Assembly (NCBI RefSeq): GCF_003014735.1
Contig: NZ_PYAX01000004.1
Location: forward strand, 310,001-374,000
Direction of reading: 5' to 3'
Origin: Saccharothrix carnea
GTDB lineage: Bacteria; Actinomycetota; Actinomycetes; Mycobacteriales; Pseudonocardiaceae
DNA length: 64,000 nucleotides
A model generated the notes under the pieces. It saw only the letters and a list, made by a program, of their open reading frames with translations. It was not told the origin of the DNA and searched no databases. Shown in pieces: positions 16,351-25,135 of this stretch (position 1 is its first letter; each line of letters begins with the position of its first letter). The position numbers were made by a program, and so were the translations under genes.

Positions 16351-17630
16351 ACCAGATCCAGTTCGCGTTGCGGGTGTTCGCCGCGCTGGCGGTCGTGCTC
16401 GCGGCGACGACGTTGTGCGGGCGCCTCGCCATGCTGGTCAAGCAGCCCAGGGTCGTCGGCGAGATGGTCGCCGGTGTCCTGCTCGGGCCCGCCCTGCTCG
16501 GCGCGGTGGCACCCGGCGTGCAGGCCCAGATCTTCCCGGCGGACGTCAAGGACACCCTCTACGTGCTGAGCACGATCGGGTTGACGTTCTACATGTTCCT
16601 GGTCGGGTCGTCGCTCGACCACAGCCTGGCCAGCGGGCAGCGGATGCGGCGGGCGACGGCGCTGGCGGTGTCGGGCATCGTGCCGACGTTCGCGCTGGGC
16701 GCGGCCGCGGCGGCGCTGTTCTTCGGCACGCTCAGCCCGGACGGCACCAGCCGGTGGGAGTTCATGCTGTTCGTCGGCGGCGCGCTGTCGATCACCGCGT
16801 TCCCCATGCTGGCCCGGATCCTGCAGGAGCGCGGTATCGCGAACACGCCCATCGGCGGCCTGACCCTGGTCGCGGCGGCGATCGACGACGCGGCGGCGTG
16901 GGTGATCCTGGCGGTGATCATCGCGGTGGCGGCGGCGGGCAGCCCGTTCGACGCGCTGGTCACGGTGGCGGGCGCGGCGGTGTTCGCGGTGCTGATGCTC
17001 ACGGTGGGGCGCGGCCTGTTCGCCAGGCTGGGCGCGCGGGTGGAGCGGGAGGGCAAGCTGAGCCGGGACGTGATGGCGCTCGTCCTGCTCGTCGTGCTGC
17101 TGGCCGGGTGGTTCACCGACTACATCGGCGTGTTCTCGGTGTTCGGCGGGTTCATCACGGGCCTGGCGATGCCGCAGTCGCAGGTCGTGCGCCGGGAGCT
17201 GCAGACCCGGTTGACGGACCTGAACTCCATCCTGCTGCTGCCGGTGTTCTTCGCGTTCAGCGGGCTCAACACGGAGGTGTCCGGGTTCGGCGCGGGCGGC
17301 GCACTGTGGTGGCCGCTCGCGGTGATCATGGCGGCCGCGTTCGCGGGCAAGTACCTCGGTTGCGCGGCGGTCGTGCGCGCCCAGGGCTTCTCGTGGCGTT
17401 ACGCGTCGGCGGTCGGCGGGCTGATGAACGCGCGCGGGCTGATGATCCTGATCTTCATCAACATCGGTCTCGCGTACGGCCTGGTGACCCCGGAGCTGTT
17501 CGCGATCCTGGTGGCCGTCGCGATCGTCACGACCGCCGCCGCGATGCCGATCTACCGGGCGTCGCTGCCCGAGAACGTGGAGCGCGCGGCGACCGACGTC
17601 GAGCCGGTGCCGGCCGTGAACCGCTCCTGA
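16347..17630 (+). CDS. Cation/proton antiporter, CPA2 (KefB/NapA-like)
   Basis: A 427-residue integral membrane protein with about 12 hydrophobic segments and the monovalent cation:proton antiporter 2 pattern: KQPRVVGEMVAGVLLGP near the N-terminus, FMLFVGGALSITAFPML, and AAAIDDAAAWVILA, which holds the paired aspartates of the transport site. There is no TrkA-N/RCK domain. GTG 16347 overlaps the P450 stop, with AGGAG nine bases upstream. Its place at the end of the oxidative operon suggests that it manages pH or cation stress or exports an acidic product; relatives at the end of biosynthetic clusters are often annotated as resistance or export genes. Confidence 0.87.
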   Translation: MNQIQFALRVFAALAVVLAATTLCGRLAMLVKQPRVVGEMVAGVLLGPALLGAVAPGVQAQIFPADVKDTLYVLSTIGLTFYMFLVGSSLDHSLASGQRMRRATALAVSGIVPTFALGAAAAALFFGTLSPDGTSRWEFMLFVGGALSITAFPMLARILQERGIANTPIGGLTLVAAAIDDAAAWVILAVIIAVAAAGSPFDALVTVAGAAVFAVLMLTVGRGLFARLGARVEREGKLSRDVMALVLLVVLLAGWFTDYIGVFSVFGGFITGLAMPQSQVVRRELQTRLTDLNSILLLPVFFAFSGLNTEVSGFGAGGALWWPLAVIMAAAFAGKYLGCAAVVRAQGFSWRYASAVGGLMNARGLMILIFINIGLAYGLVTPELFAILVAVAIVTTAAAMPIYRASLPENVERAATDVEPVPAVNRS

Positions 17631-17758
17631 GCAGGCGATACAACGCGGATCTTGCGGTTCCGTGGCGCCACGGCGGCACGGTGGGCTGACCACGGCTCGT
17701 CAGGACGCTCCGAATCGCGGAACGAGCGGGCCGTGCGCACCGAACGGGAGGATCGGCC

Positions 17759-17929
17759 ATGCCCACCTCGTCGAACGTGATGGACCCGCGGTTGGTGGAC
17801 GACTTCGACCTGGACGTCCGTGAGATCACGGTGATCCAGGAGCAGCAGGAGGCGTCCGCTTCCGGCTTCACCTGCACGCTGTTCACCTGCCCGGCGCTGA
17901 CCTGCGGGAGCTCCTGCACCAGCTGCTGA
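17759..17929 (+). CDS. Class I lanthipeptide-type precursor peptide
   Basis: A 56-residue peptide. ATG 17759 is preceded by GGGAGG. The leader (about residues 1-36) contains DFDLDV, the FNLD-box used by class I dehydratases (LanB) to bind the leader. The core begins near Ser35-Gly36 and holds five Cys, each directly preceded by Thr or Ser, plus further Ser/Thr for dehydration. A remnant LanB gene lies downstream, beyond a strong hairpin. No LanC cyclase, protease or transporter is present in the window, so the mature product is either not made or depends on enzymes elsewhere. A thiopeptide-like fate cannot be excluded from the core alone. Confidence 0.78.
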   Translation: MPTSSNVMDPRLVDDFDLDVREITVIQEQQEASASGFTCTLFTCPALTCGSSCTSC

Positions 17930-17942
17930 CGGCCGGGCTGAC

Positions 17943-17984
17943 GACCCGGCGGCCGGTCGCGTCACGGCGACCGGCCGCCGGGTC
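17943..17984 (+). terminator. Strong hairpin between precursor and dehydratase
   Basis: Perfect 18-bp stem, arms GACCCGGCGGCCGGTCGC (17943-17960) and its complement (17967-17984), with a 6-nt loop, 14 bases after the precursor stop. Such partial terminators keep precursor mRNA abundant relative to the enzyme mRNA in RiPP operons. Confidence 0.8.
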
Positions 17985-18046
17985 CGCGCAGCCCGCGGTC
18001 ACAGCCACCAGGACCCCCGTCAGCCGGAGAGGGAGGACGTGCCGGG

Positions 18047-19365
18047 ATGACCAGCCGACCACTGTTCCACTGCGCCGACGTCGCGGTGCTGCGCGCGCCG
18101 GTGCACCCGGCCGCACTCGCCGCCGGACTGCCCGCGGCGGACGACGCGCCCGCCGCCGGGGTGCGGCTGCTGGCGGCCGACCCGCTGGTTCGGGAGGCGA
18201 TCTCGGTGTCCAGCCCGACACTCCCCCACCGGCTGGACACCCTGCTCGACGGGGCACCGAACGGCCCCGCACCGAGCGGATCGACGCCGAACGACGCGAC
18301 ACCGGACAGCCCGGCACCAAGCCGGGCGACACCGCACCACGCGGCCCTGGGCGGAGCGACGCCGGACGGCTCGGCACCGAGCGGCTCGGCATCAGGCGGA
18401 GCGATGCCGAGCGGAGCGGCACCGGGCGGAGCGATGCCCAGCACTGCCGACCTGCGGCGGGCGGTGCGGGCGTTGACGAGCTACCGGCTGCGGATGGCCA
18501 CCCGTGCCACGCCGTTCGGGCTGATGGCCGGTGTGGCGACCGACGTGTCCCGCGAACTCGTCGCCGTGCGGGACGACCTCGCGCGTTACGCGGCACTGCC
18601 GTTGGGGCAGGGGCGTGCGGCGCTGACCGCCGTGTGCGAACGGATGCGCGCGCTGGCACCGGGCGACCGGCCGGTCCAGGTCGACCTGGCGCTGGACGCC
18701 GACGTCGTGCTGCCCCGCGCGGTCGCCGACGAAGCCGAACGCGTGGCGGAGCTGCTGTGGCGGCTCTCGCCACGCCAACCGGCGACGGCCTCCTTGCGCC
18801 AGTACCACAACGACTTCCTCGAGCGGTACGGCCAGGGCAGGCTGGTCGGGTTGCGGGAACTGCCCGACCCGGACATCGGGCTCGGCGCACCGGCCGGCTG
18901 CCGGATGCCGCCCACGCCCCGGTTCCGCCGCCCGGAGCCCGAGCAGGACGGCGACCGGGACCGGGTGCTCGCCGGACTCGCCCAGGAAGCGGTGCCGGCC
19001 GGTGAGCCCGAGGTGGTGCTGACCGACGACCACCCGCTGCTGACGGCACCTGCCCGGCACGCGGTTCGGCCGCGGCTGACGGTGCGGCCCCGAGCCGCGA
19101 CGGGACGGCACCTGCCCGGTGGCGAATGGCTGTACGCCTCGGTGTACAGCTCGGCCAAGCGGCAGGACGAGCTGCTGCGGACCGTGCCCGCGCTGGTGGA
19201 GGGCCGCGCGGTCGACCGCTGGTTCTTCCTGCGCTACGGCATCCCGACCACCACCTCCGGCTGCGGTTCCACGGCTCGCCCGCCGCCCTCGCCGCGGACG
19301 TCCTGCCGCGGCTGACGTCGTGGGCGGCGGAGCTGCGCGACAGCGGGATGGTCCGGCGGCGGCCG
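18047..19365 (+). pseudogene. Broken LanB lantibiotic dehydratase
   Basis: The frame from ATG 18047 encodes the LanB N-terminal domain (RLRMATRATPFGLMAGV, QYHNDFLERYGQGRLVGL). After about residue 325 it jumps directly to the start of the C-terminal elimination domain (GGEWLYASVY, RWFFLRYG), so roughly 400 residues of the glutamylation domain are absent. At about 19241-19244 a one-base loss shifts the frame: expected RYGDPDHHLRLRF continues in the next frame (DPDHHLRLRFHGSPAAL, then LTSWAAELRDSGMV) while the original frame stops at 19315. The elimination domain then ends after about 50 residues. Full LanB proteins have about 1000 residues. A 195-bp minisatellite interrupts the N-terminal part. 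A sequencing error could explain the frameshift, not the missing parts. Confidence 0.82.
18251..18445 (+). repeat. 15-bp minisatellite (13 units) encoding pentapeptides
   Basis: Thirteen consecutive imperfect 15-bp units inside the broken dehydratase encode pentapeptides of the form xAPxG (GAPNG, PAPSG, STPND ... AMPSG, AAPGG, AMPST). The array separates two segments that are adjacent in normal LanB proteins (SPTLPHRLDTLL and LRRAVRALTSYRLRM). It indicates slippage expansion in a gene under little constraint. Confidence 0.8.
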
Positions 19366-19388
19366 ACCGGATCCTGGACCCGGACCGC

Positions 19389-20242
19389 CCACCGATCCCG
19401 CTGGACCCACCGCCCGCGGACGCGTTCGCGTTGGCCGACCTGCCGGCGGCGTTGGCCTGGCTGGACGCCGAGCACACCACCCTGCTGGCCGCCCAGCACA
19501 CCGCCGCGGCACTCGGTCGGCCGCAGGTGGTGTGGCAACTGGCGTGGAGCCTGTACACCTTCCACTACCGGCGGGGGCCACCACCACGCCAACCTCGCGT
19601 CCTGGCAACTGGCCTCGGACGTCGCCGACGACCTGCCCGACCCGTCCGCGCATCCCCTCATCCACCGCCTGCTCGGCATCGCCCACGCCCACCTCGGGCG
19701 GCACGACGACGCCATCCGCCACCTGCACCAGGCACTCGCCCAAGCCGAACAGCACCAGGACACCACCGAGCAAGCCAACGCACACCGCCAGCTCGCGTGA
19801 GTCCAGGAACGCCGCAGGGACGACCGGCAGGCGTTGGCCCACGCGGAACACGCCCTCGCCCTCTACCGCACGCTCGGCCAACCCGTCGGCGAAGTCCGCG
19901 CGCTCAACCAGGTCGGCTGGTACGCCGTCCGCCTCGGCGACTACGACACCGCCCGCGCCCACTGCCTGGCCGCATCTGCACAGCCTGGGCTGGATCGACC
20001 ACCACAGCGGTCACCACGAGCAGGCCGTGGACCACTACCGGCAGGCCCTGACCCTGTTCCAGGGCCTCGGTGACGAGGTCGGGGTCGTCGGCACCCTCGA
20101 CCACCTCGCCGACCCGTGCGCCGCCCTCGGCCGCCACGACGAGGCGCGCGACGCGTGGCACGAGGCACTGCGGCTGTACCGGCGGCAGGGACGCGACGCC
20201 GACGCCGAACGCGTCCAGAGCCGACTCGACGCCCTGCCCTGA
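19389..20242 (+). pseudogene. Shattered AfsR-like NB-ARC/TPR regulator (C-terminal remnant)
   Basis: Pieces of a TPR region homologous to residues of the intact protein at 376-2529 appear in three frames. Frame from 19389: ALAWLDAEHTTLLAAQ to YTFHYRRG (19577). Next frame: ANLASWQLASDVADDLPDP to NAHRQLA, ending in TGA at 19798-19800 where homologues have Trp; the same frame continues with RRRDDRQALAHAEHALAL and LNQVGWYAVRLGDYDTA. From about 19976 a third frame gives LGWIDHHSGHHEQAVDHY to the stop at 20242, with a deletion at the join. At least two frame shifts, one nonsense codon and a deletion make this a clear pseudogene. It abuts the broken dehydratase. Confidence 0.85.
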
Positions 20243-20548
20243 CCCCGGGGCCTGCCAGAGGGCTCGGTGACTGTGCGCACGCCGTCCTACCGCACGGCGG
20301 TGTCGCCGAAATGCCGTAGCGGCACACCGAAATTCATCACTTTCCGCCGCCGAAATCCGCCGCACCCACTCTTTCGTGCCGCATTTCCGGATGACACCGG
20401 ACGAGGTCTCGACCAGCGAAACGAGAGCTGACTCCGCACTCGACCCGGACGGGTGATACCCACTCCACCTGATCAGGGACTAACCGTTTCCGCGAGTCCC
20501 GCGATAGACCTCATGTCGTTCCTCGGCGTCTCGCAGAATGAGGTCGAC
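20243..20548. other. Intergenic region upstream of glutamate decarboxylase
   Basis: About 300 bp between the TPR pseudogene and gadB. It is less G+C rich around 20320-20480 and holds the small palindromes GGGTGATACCC (20451-20461 area) and CCTGATCAGG (20468-20477), which could belong to the gadB promoter. No gene is supported here. Confidence 0.45.
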
Positions 20549-21919
20549 ATGAGTTTGCAGCGCGTGATCACCGACGAGCGTGATCTGCAGGTCGCGCCCG
20601 TCTTCGCCCAGCGGATCGACGAGGACGTCATCCCGAAGGGCAGGCTGCCGGAGAACCCGCTGCCGGCGGACGTCGCGGCGGGCATCGTGCACTCGCGACT
20701 GCTGCTCGACGGCCGGGCGGCCCTCAACCTGGCCACGTTCTGCACGACGTCCGCCGAACCGGAGCTGGAGCGGATCTACGCGGACACCGCCGCGATCAAC
20801 CTCATGAACCGCGAGGAGTACCCGGCCAGCTCCGACATCGAGCAGGAGTGCATCAACGCGCTGGCCGACCTGTGGCACGAGGACGACGGCCGGTTCATCG
20901 GCTGCTCCACCAGCGGCAGCTCGGAGGCGGCCATGCTCGCCGGGCTGGCCATGCTGCGCCGCTGGCGGGAACGGGGCGGCACGGGCACGCCCAACATGGT
21001 GTTCGGCGGCCACGTCCACGTCTGCTGGCCGAAGTTCTGCAACTTCTGGGACGTGGAAGCTCGCACGGTGCCGCTCGAAGAGGGCCGCACGACCCTCGAC
21101 CCGGCGCTCGCCGCCCAGGCGGTGGACGAGAACACGATCGGCGTCGTCGCGGTGCTCGGCAGCACCCAGGACGGGCGCTACGACCCGGTCGCGGACATCG
21201 CGGCCGCGCTCGACGCCGTGGCGGCGGACCGGGGCGTCGACGTGCCGCTGCACGTGGACGCGGCGAGCGGCGGGTTCGTCGCGCCGTTCCTCGACGTCGA
21301 CTTCGCCTGGGACTTCGCGCTGCCCAGGGTGGTGTCGATCAACGCCTCCGGCCACAAGTTCGGCCTCGTCTACCCCGGGTCGGGGTGGTGCCTGTGGCGC
21401 GATCCCGAGTACCTGCCGGAGTCGCTCGTCTTCGACTGCAACGTGCTCGGCGGGCACCACCCGACGTTCACGCTCAACTTCTCCCGGCCGGCGTCCGGCG
21501 TGATCGCGCAGTACTACCAGTTCCTGCGCAACGGGATGGCGGGCTACCAGCTGATCGCCCAGCGGTGCCAGGAGGTCGCGCGGCAGGTCGCCAAGGGCGT
21601 CGAGGCAGTCGGGCCGTTCGAGGTCGTCGGCGACGGCGAGGACCTGCCGGTCGTGGCGTTCCGCCTGCGCGACCCGGAGGCCGCGGGGTTCACCGTGTAC
21701 CACCTGTCCGAGGCGCTCAAGGGCGACGGCTGGCACGTGCCCGCGTACAGCCTGCCGCCGAACCTGGAGCACGTGCACGTGCTGCGCGTGGTGTGCCGGC
21801 AGGGTTTCACGCTCGACCTCGCGGCCAAGTTCCTGGAGAGCCTGGCCAAGCACGCCGAACGGCTGGGCGGCCACCCGTTCCCGCTGCCCCGGCCGACCGC
21901 CCTGACGTTCACGGACTGA
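20549..21919 (+). CDS. gadB: Glutamate decarboxylase (PLP)
   Basis: A 456-residue group II PLP decarboxylase converting L-glutamate to GABA. Signatures: STSGSSEAAMLAGLAM for phosphate binding, PLHVDAASGGFVAPF (the Asp that pairs with the pyridine nitrogen) and INASGHKFG with the Schiff-base lysine at about residue 270. The length and the ending are typical of GadA/GadB; the family's acid-resistance tail residues are not distinctive here. I prefer ATG 20549, preceded by TGAGGT, over the in-frame ATG 20513, which lacks a ribosome binding site. It lies 4 bp upstream of a P450 gene, forming a two-gene operon closed by the hairpin at 23125. Confidence 0.92.
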   Translation: MSLQRVITDERDLQVAPVFAQRIDEDVIPKGRLPENPLPADVAAGIVHSRLLLDGRAALNLATFCTTSAEPELERIYADTAAINLMNREEYPASSDIEQECINALADLWHEDDGRFIGCSTSGSSEAAMLAGLAMLRRWRERGGTGTPNMVFGGHVHVCWPKFCNFWDVEARTVPLEEGRTTLDPALAAQAVDENTIGVVAVLGSTQDGRYDPVADIAAALDAVAADRGVDVPLHVDAASGGFVAPFLDVDFAWDFALPRVVSINASGHKFGLVYPGSGWCLWRDPEYLPESLVFDCNVLGGHHPTFTLNFSRPASGVIAQYYQFLRNGMAGYQLIAQRCQEVARQVAKGVEAVGPFEVVGDGEDLPVVAFRLRDPEAAGFTVYHLSEALKGDGWHVPAYSLPPNLEHVHVLRVVCRQGFTLDLAAKFLESLAKHAERLGGHPFPLPRPTALTFTD

Positions 21920-21923
21920 CGCC

Positions 21924-23102
21924 GTGGTCACGATCGCGGAACTGGAGACCGACCCGTACCCGGCCTACGCCCGGTTGCGGCGGGACGAGCCGGTCAGCTG
22001 GGTGCCGGAGGCCAACCAGTGGCTGGTGACCCGCTGGCGGGACGTCCGCACCGTGCTGACCGACACCGAGCGGTTCACCACGGACCAACCGGCGTCGTCG
22101 ATGCACGCGCTGTGCGGCGGCGCGCCCCTGCTGTTCCGGGAAGGGCCGTCGCACCGGGACGTGCGGGAGGCGTTCCGGCACGACTACGACCCGCACCGGG
22201 TGACGGACTACGTGGACACCGTCGCCCGGCCGGTCGCGCACCGCGTCGCCGACGAGGTGTTCCCGGCCGGCGGCGCCGACCTGGCCGCGGACTACTTCGA
22301 GCCGGTCGCGGCGATCGCCACGGCCACCCACCTCGGGCTCGGCCCCGAGGGCGCCGACACGATGCGGCGCTGGGGGCGGGTGCTCACCGGGGTGGCGAAC
22401 AACTTCGGGCGCGACCCGGCGGTGGACGCCGACGCGGCCGTGGTGATGGCCGACGACGCGGCCGTGACCTCGCTCGTCCGGCGGCTGCGGGAGGACCCCG
22501 ACCGGTCGGTGATCTCCCACCTGCTGCACGCGAACCGGCACGGCGACGGCGCGCGGGCGGACGCGGACGTGCTGCCGGTGCTCAAGCACATCGGGTTGAG
22601 CGTGATCGAGCCGGGCTGGCTGGCGGGCTGGACGCTGGCGGCGCTGTGGTCCGCGCCGGACCAGCTCGCCGCGGTCCGCGACGACCGCGCGCTGCTCGGC
22701 GCGGCGGTGTACGAGGCGCTGCGGTGGAGCGGCCCGGTCGGCGTGCTCGGCAGGCGCACGACGCGGCCCGTGAGGCTGGGCGGGCGGGACATCCCGGCCG
22801 ACACCACGATCGCCGCCGCCATCGCCTCGGCCAACCGCGACGAGGCGGAGTTCACCGACCCCGACCGGTTCGACCTGCACCGCGACGTCCGCACGCACCT
22901 CGGGTTCGGCGTCGGTCCGCACGGCTGCCCGGCGCACCCGCTGGTCACCGCCACCGCGCGGACCGCGCTGGACGTGCTGGTGGAGCGGATGCCCGGCGTG
23001 CGGCCGGCGCCGACCTGGCGGGCCGCGCCGCACGGCTGGAAGCTGCGGCTGCCGGGCCCGCTCGACGCGGTGTGGGACGTGGCGGCGAGGAAGGTGTCCT
23101 GA
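21924..23102 (+). CDS. Cytochrome P450 with Glu-Pro in the I helix
   Basis: A 392-residue soluble P450. ExxR is in YEALRWSGP and the heme loop is LGFGVGPHGCPAHP. In the I helix the usual acid-alcohol pair reads Glu-Pro (LSVIEPGWLAG), as in the CYP157-type protein at 26086 which has TEPE. The catalytic threonine is thus missing. GTG 21924 begins 4 bp after gadB, so the two are cotranscribed. A P450 next to glutamate decarboxylase is uncommon; whether it acts on a GABA-derived compound is unknown. The heme-loop pattern CPAxxP also resembles the conservon P450 more than typical bacterial hydroxylases. Confidence 0.85.
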   Translation: MVTIAELETDPYPAYARLRRDEPVSWVPEANQWLVTRWRDVRTVLTDTERFTTDQPASSMHALCGGAPLLFREGPSHRDVREAFRHDYDPHRVTDYVDTVARPVAHRVADEVFPAGGADLAADYFEPVAAIATATHLGLGPEGADTMRRWGRVLTGVANNFGRDPAVDADAAVVMADDAAVTSLVRRLREDPDRSVISHLLHANRHGDGARADADVLPVLKHIGLSVIEPGWLAGWTLAALWSAPDQLAAVRDDRALLGAAVYEALRWSGPVGVLGRRTTRPVRLGGRDIPADTTIAAAIASANRDEAEFTDPDRFDLHRDVRTHLGFGVGPHGCPAHPLVTATARTALDVLVERMPGVRPAPTWRAAPHGWKLRLPGPLDAVWDVAARKVS

Positions 23103-23124
23103 CCGGGTCGACGACGACAGAGCC

Positions 23125-23161
23125 ACGGCCGCGGCACACCGGAGGCATTTGCCGCGGCCGT
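23125..23161 (+). terminator. Terminator of the gadB-P450 operon
   Basis: Perfect inverted repeat ACGGCCGCGGCA (23125-23136) / TGCCGCGGCCGT (23150-23161) with a 13-nt loop, 22 bases after the P450 stop. Confidence 0.75.
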
Positions 23162-23474
23162 CGCCCCCCGGTCGGATCCGAACCGGGAGAACGACGTCGT
23201 CGCGCTGTGGCCTGATCACCCGTGAATTCACCCGACGCCACACCACCACCGGCCGCGAATACGGGCTGACCTGCGGAATCCACCCGGCGGAAACGCCGAT
23301 AGCCGGCCTGCGCGGAATGTCCTCAATGGACATATGGTATTGGTTTTCGCACGGTGGTTGCTCCATTGGAGGGAGACTGCGGCAACCACTTGGCGTCCGA
23401 TGAAGTCCCGTGATAGAGATCAGAGCCCTGCTGGCGCACTGGCATCCGGCAGGTCGCCCGCAGCAGAGGAATTG
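23162..23474. other. Intergenic region / conservon promoter region
   Basis: A gene-free stretch of 313 bp. The part at 23310-23400 is unusually A+T rich for this genome (for example GGACATATGGTATTGG), as expected of the promoter of the conservon operon. A ribosome binding site GAGGAATTG precedes ATG 23475. No other element is assigned. Confidence 0.5.
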
Positions 23475-24716
23475 ATGGACCGACAAACACCCGCGACGGC
23501 GTTCTGGATCCTGCTCGCCGTCGTGCTGATCGCCGTGTTCCTGCTGGTGCGCCAACACCGGACCACCCGTGCGTTACGGGTGCGGGCCGAACGGGCCGAG
23601 AACTGGGCACGGGCCCGGGCCGACGAGGAGCGACACCTGGTCGACGCCCGGCTGCCCGCCCTGGCCGAGTCGCTGGCCCACCGGCCCGTCGAGGTGCCCG
23701 GAGCGAGGAGCCCGGAAGCGGCCGAGAGCCACGAACGGGTGCTCGCGCAGTTCGCCGACTCCGTCCGGCAGGCGACCGAGCGGGGCGAGCAGTCGGCCCG
23801 CGCCACGCTGAAGTCGATGATGCGCGCGGTGCAGAGCCTGTCCAACGAGCAGCAGGTCGCCATCTCGGCCATGCAGGAGCGGCACGACGACCCGGACGTG
23901 CTGGCCGGCCTGATGCGCATCGACCACATGAACTCCCAGCTCAACCGGCGCGCCCAGGCCACCGCGGTGCTCTGCGGCTCGTGGCCGGGGCAGCAGCGGT
24001 CGGCGTCGCCGCTGACCGACGTGGTGCGCGGCGCCACCTCGCGGATCCGGGACTACCTTCGGGTCAACCTCCCGGCCGAGTCCGACGTCGCGGTGGTCAG
24101 CCGCGCGGTCGAGCCGGTCGTGCTGGCCGTGGCCGAGCTGCTCGACAACGCCGCCCGGCACTCGCCGCCCAACACCAGCGTCGAGGTCAACTTCCAGCAG
24201 GCGCACAACGGCATGGTCGTGATGATCGACGACGGCGGTGTCGGCATGACCGTCGAGGAGCTGCACCGCGCGGCCCGGCTGCTGGCCGGGGACGGCGGCA
24301 GCGACATCAACCGCCTCGGCGACCCGCCGCAGGTCGGTTTCGCGGTCATCGGCGTGCTGGCCCAGCGCTACGGCTTCCGCGTCTCGGTGGACACGCGCTC
24401 GCCGTACGGCGGTGTGCGCGCGGTGGTGTTCCTGCCGACCGAGCTGCTCACGCGGGTCAGCAAGCCCACCATGCCCGACAACGCCGTCGCGCTGCCACCC
24501 ACGCCGCGGCCGACCGGGGCCGTGGACGACACCGTGCTGGGGCGCACACCCGGCGGCCTGCCCAGACGACGGCGGACCCAGCCCGCCGACCAGGGCACGC
24601 CGCCGGCACCGGCCGACCAGCGGATCGCGACCGGGCTGGCCGCCTGGAAGCGCGGGACCGAGTCGGGCCGGGCCACCACCCCGCCGCCTGTCGCTGAAGG
24701 GAACACCCAGGCATGA
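23475..24716 (+). CDS. cvnA: Conservon sensor-kinase-like protein CvnA
   Basis: A 413-residue membrane protein: one N-terminal membrane helix (residues 9-27), a coiled-coil region (about 40-150), a DHp-like helix with RIDHMNSQLNRR, and a GHKL ATPase domain (ELLDNAARHSPP, IDDGGVGMT) followed by a proline-rich tail of about 90 residues. CvnA proteins of Streptomyces conservons have this layout and form a membrane complex with CvnB, C and D that resembles eukaryotic G-protein receptor systems. ATG 23475 has GAGGAATT in front. ATGA overlap with cvnB. Confidence 0.9.
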   Translation: MDRQTPATAFWILLAVVLIAVFLLVRQHRTTRALRVRAERAENWARARADEERHLVDARLPALAESLAHRPVEVPGARSPEAAESHERVLAQFADSVRQATERGEQSARATLKSMMRAVQSLSNEQQVAISAMQERHDDPDVLAGLMRIDHMNSQLNRRAQATAVLCGSWPGQQRSASPLTDVVRGATSRIRDYLRVNLPAESDVAVVSRAVEPVVLAVAELLDNAARHSPPNTSVEVNFQQAHNGMVVMIDDGGVGMTVEELHRAARLLAGDGGSDINRLGDPPQVGFAVIGVLAQRYGFRVSVDTRSPYGGVRAVVFLPTELLTRVSKPTMPDNAVALPPTPRPTGAVDDTVLGRTPGGLPRRRRTQPADQGTPPAPADQRIATGLAAWKRGTESGRATTPPPVAEGNTQA

Positions 24717-25135
24717 ACACTTTGGGTTGGATGCTCGACGACGCCCTGCAGATGCCGGAGACGCGGCACGCCGTCCTGCTGTCGGCGGACGGGTTGCTGA
24801 TGGCGCACTCCACCGGCATCGGCCGCGACGACGCCGAACGGCACGCCGCCGCGATGTCCGCGCTGCAGTCGCTGGCCCGCGCCACCGCCGAGTTCTGCGG
24901 TCAGACCGGCGCGGACTGGCAGCAGACGGTCAGCGAGTTCGTCGGCGGCTTCGTCTTCCTGGCCGCCGCCGGGCCGGGCGCGTACCTGGCCGTGTCGGCG
25001 ACCGACCGGGTCGACATGGAGGCGGTGTCCTTCCGGATCCAGGAACTCGTCCAGCGGCTGGGCAAGGAACTCACCAGCCCGCCCCGGCAGGCTGAACCCG
25101 GCCCGCCGCGGCGGGGTGCGGGCAGCACCGCGTGA
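24713..25135 (+). CDS. cvnB: Conservon roadblock/LC7 protein CvnB
   Basis: A 140-residue roadblock/LC7 domain protein (ETRHAVLLSADGLLMAHSTG, SALQSLARATAEFCG, GGFVFLAAAGPGAYLAV). In conservons and in MglB-type systems such proteins regulate the partner small GTPase (here CvnD). The C-terminal 20 residues are a Pro/Arg-rich tail. It overlaps cvnA by ATGA and cvnC by GTGA. Confidence 0.92.
   Translation: MNTLGWMLDDALQMPETRHAVLLSADGLLMAHSTGIGRDDAERHAAAMSALQSLARATAEFCGQTGADWQQTVSEFVGGFVFLAAAGPGAYLAVSATDRVDMEAVSFRIQELVQRLGKELTSPPRQAEPGPPRRGAGSTA

Noticed and set aside
17943-17984. Attachment site or transposon end
   Set aside because: The inverted repeat is a continuous hairpin with a 6-base loop right after a short gene; no target duplication or transposase is nearby.
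18251-18445. CRISPR-like array
   Set aside because: The 15-bp units are contiguous and in frame, without spacers; no cas genes are present.
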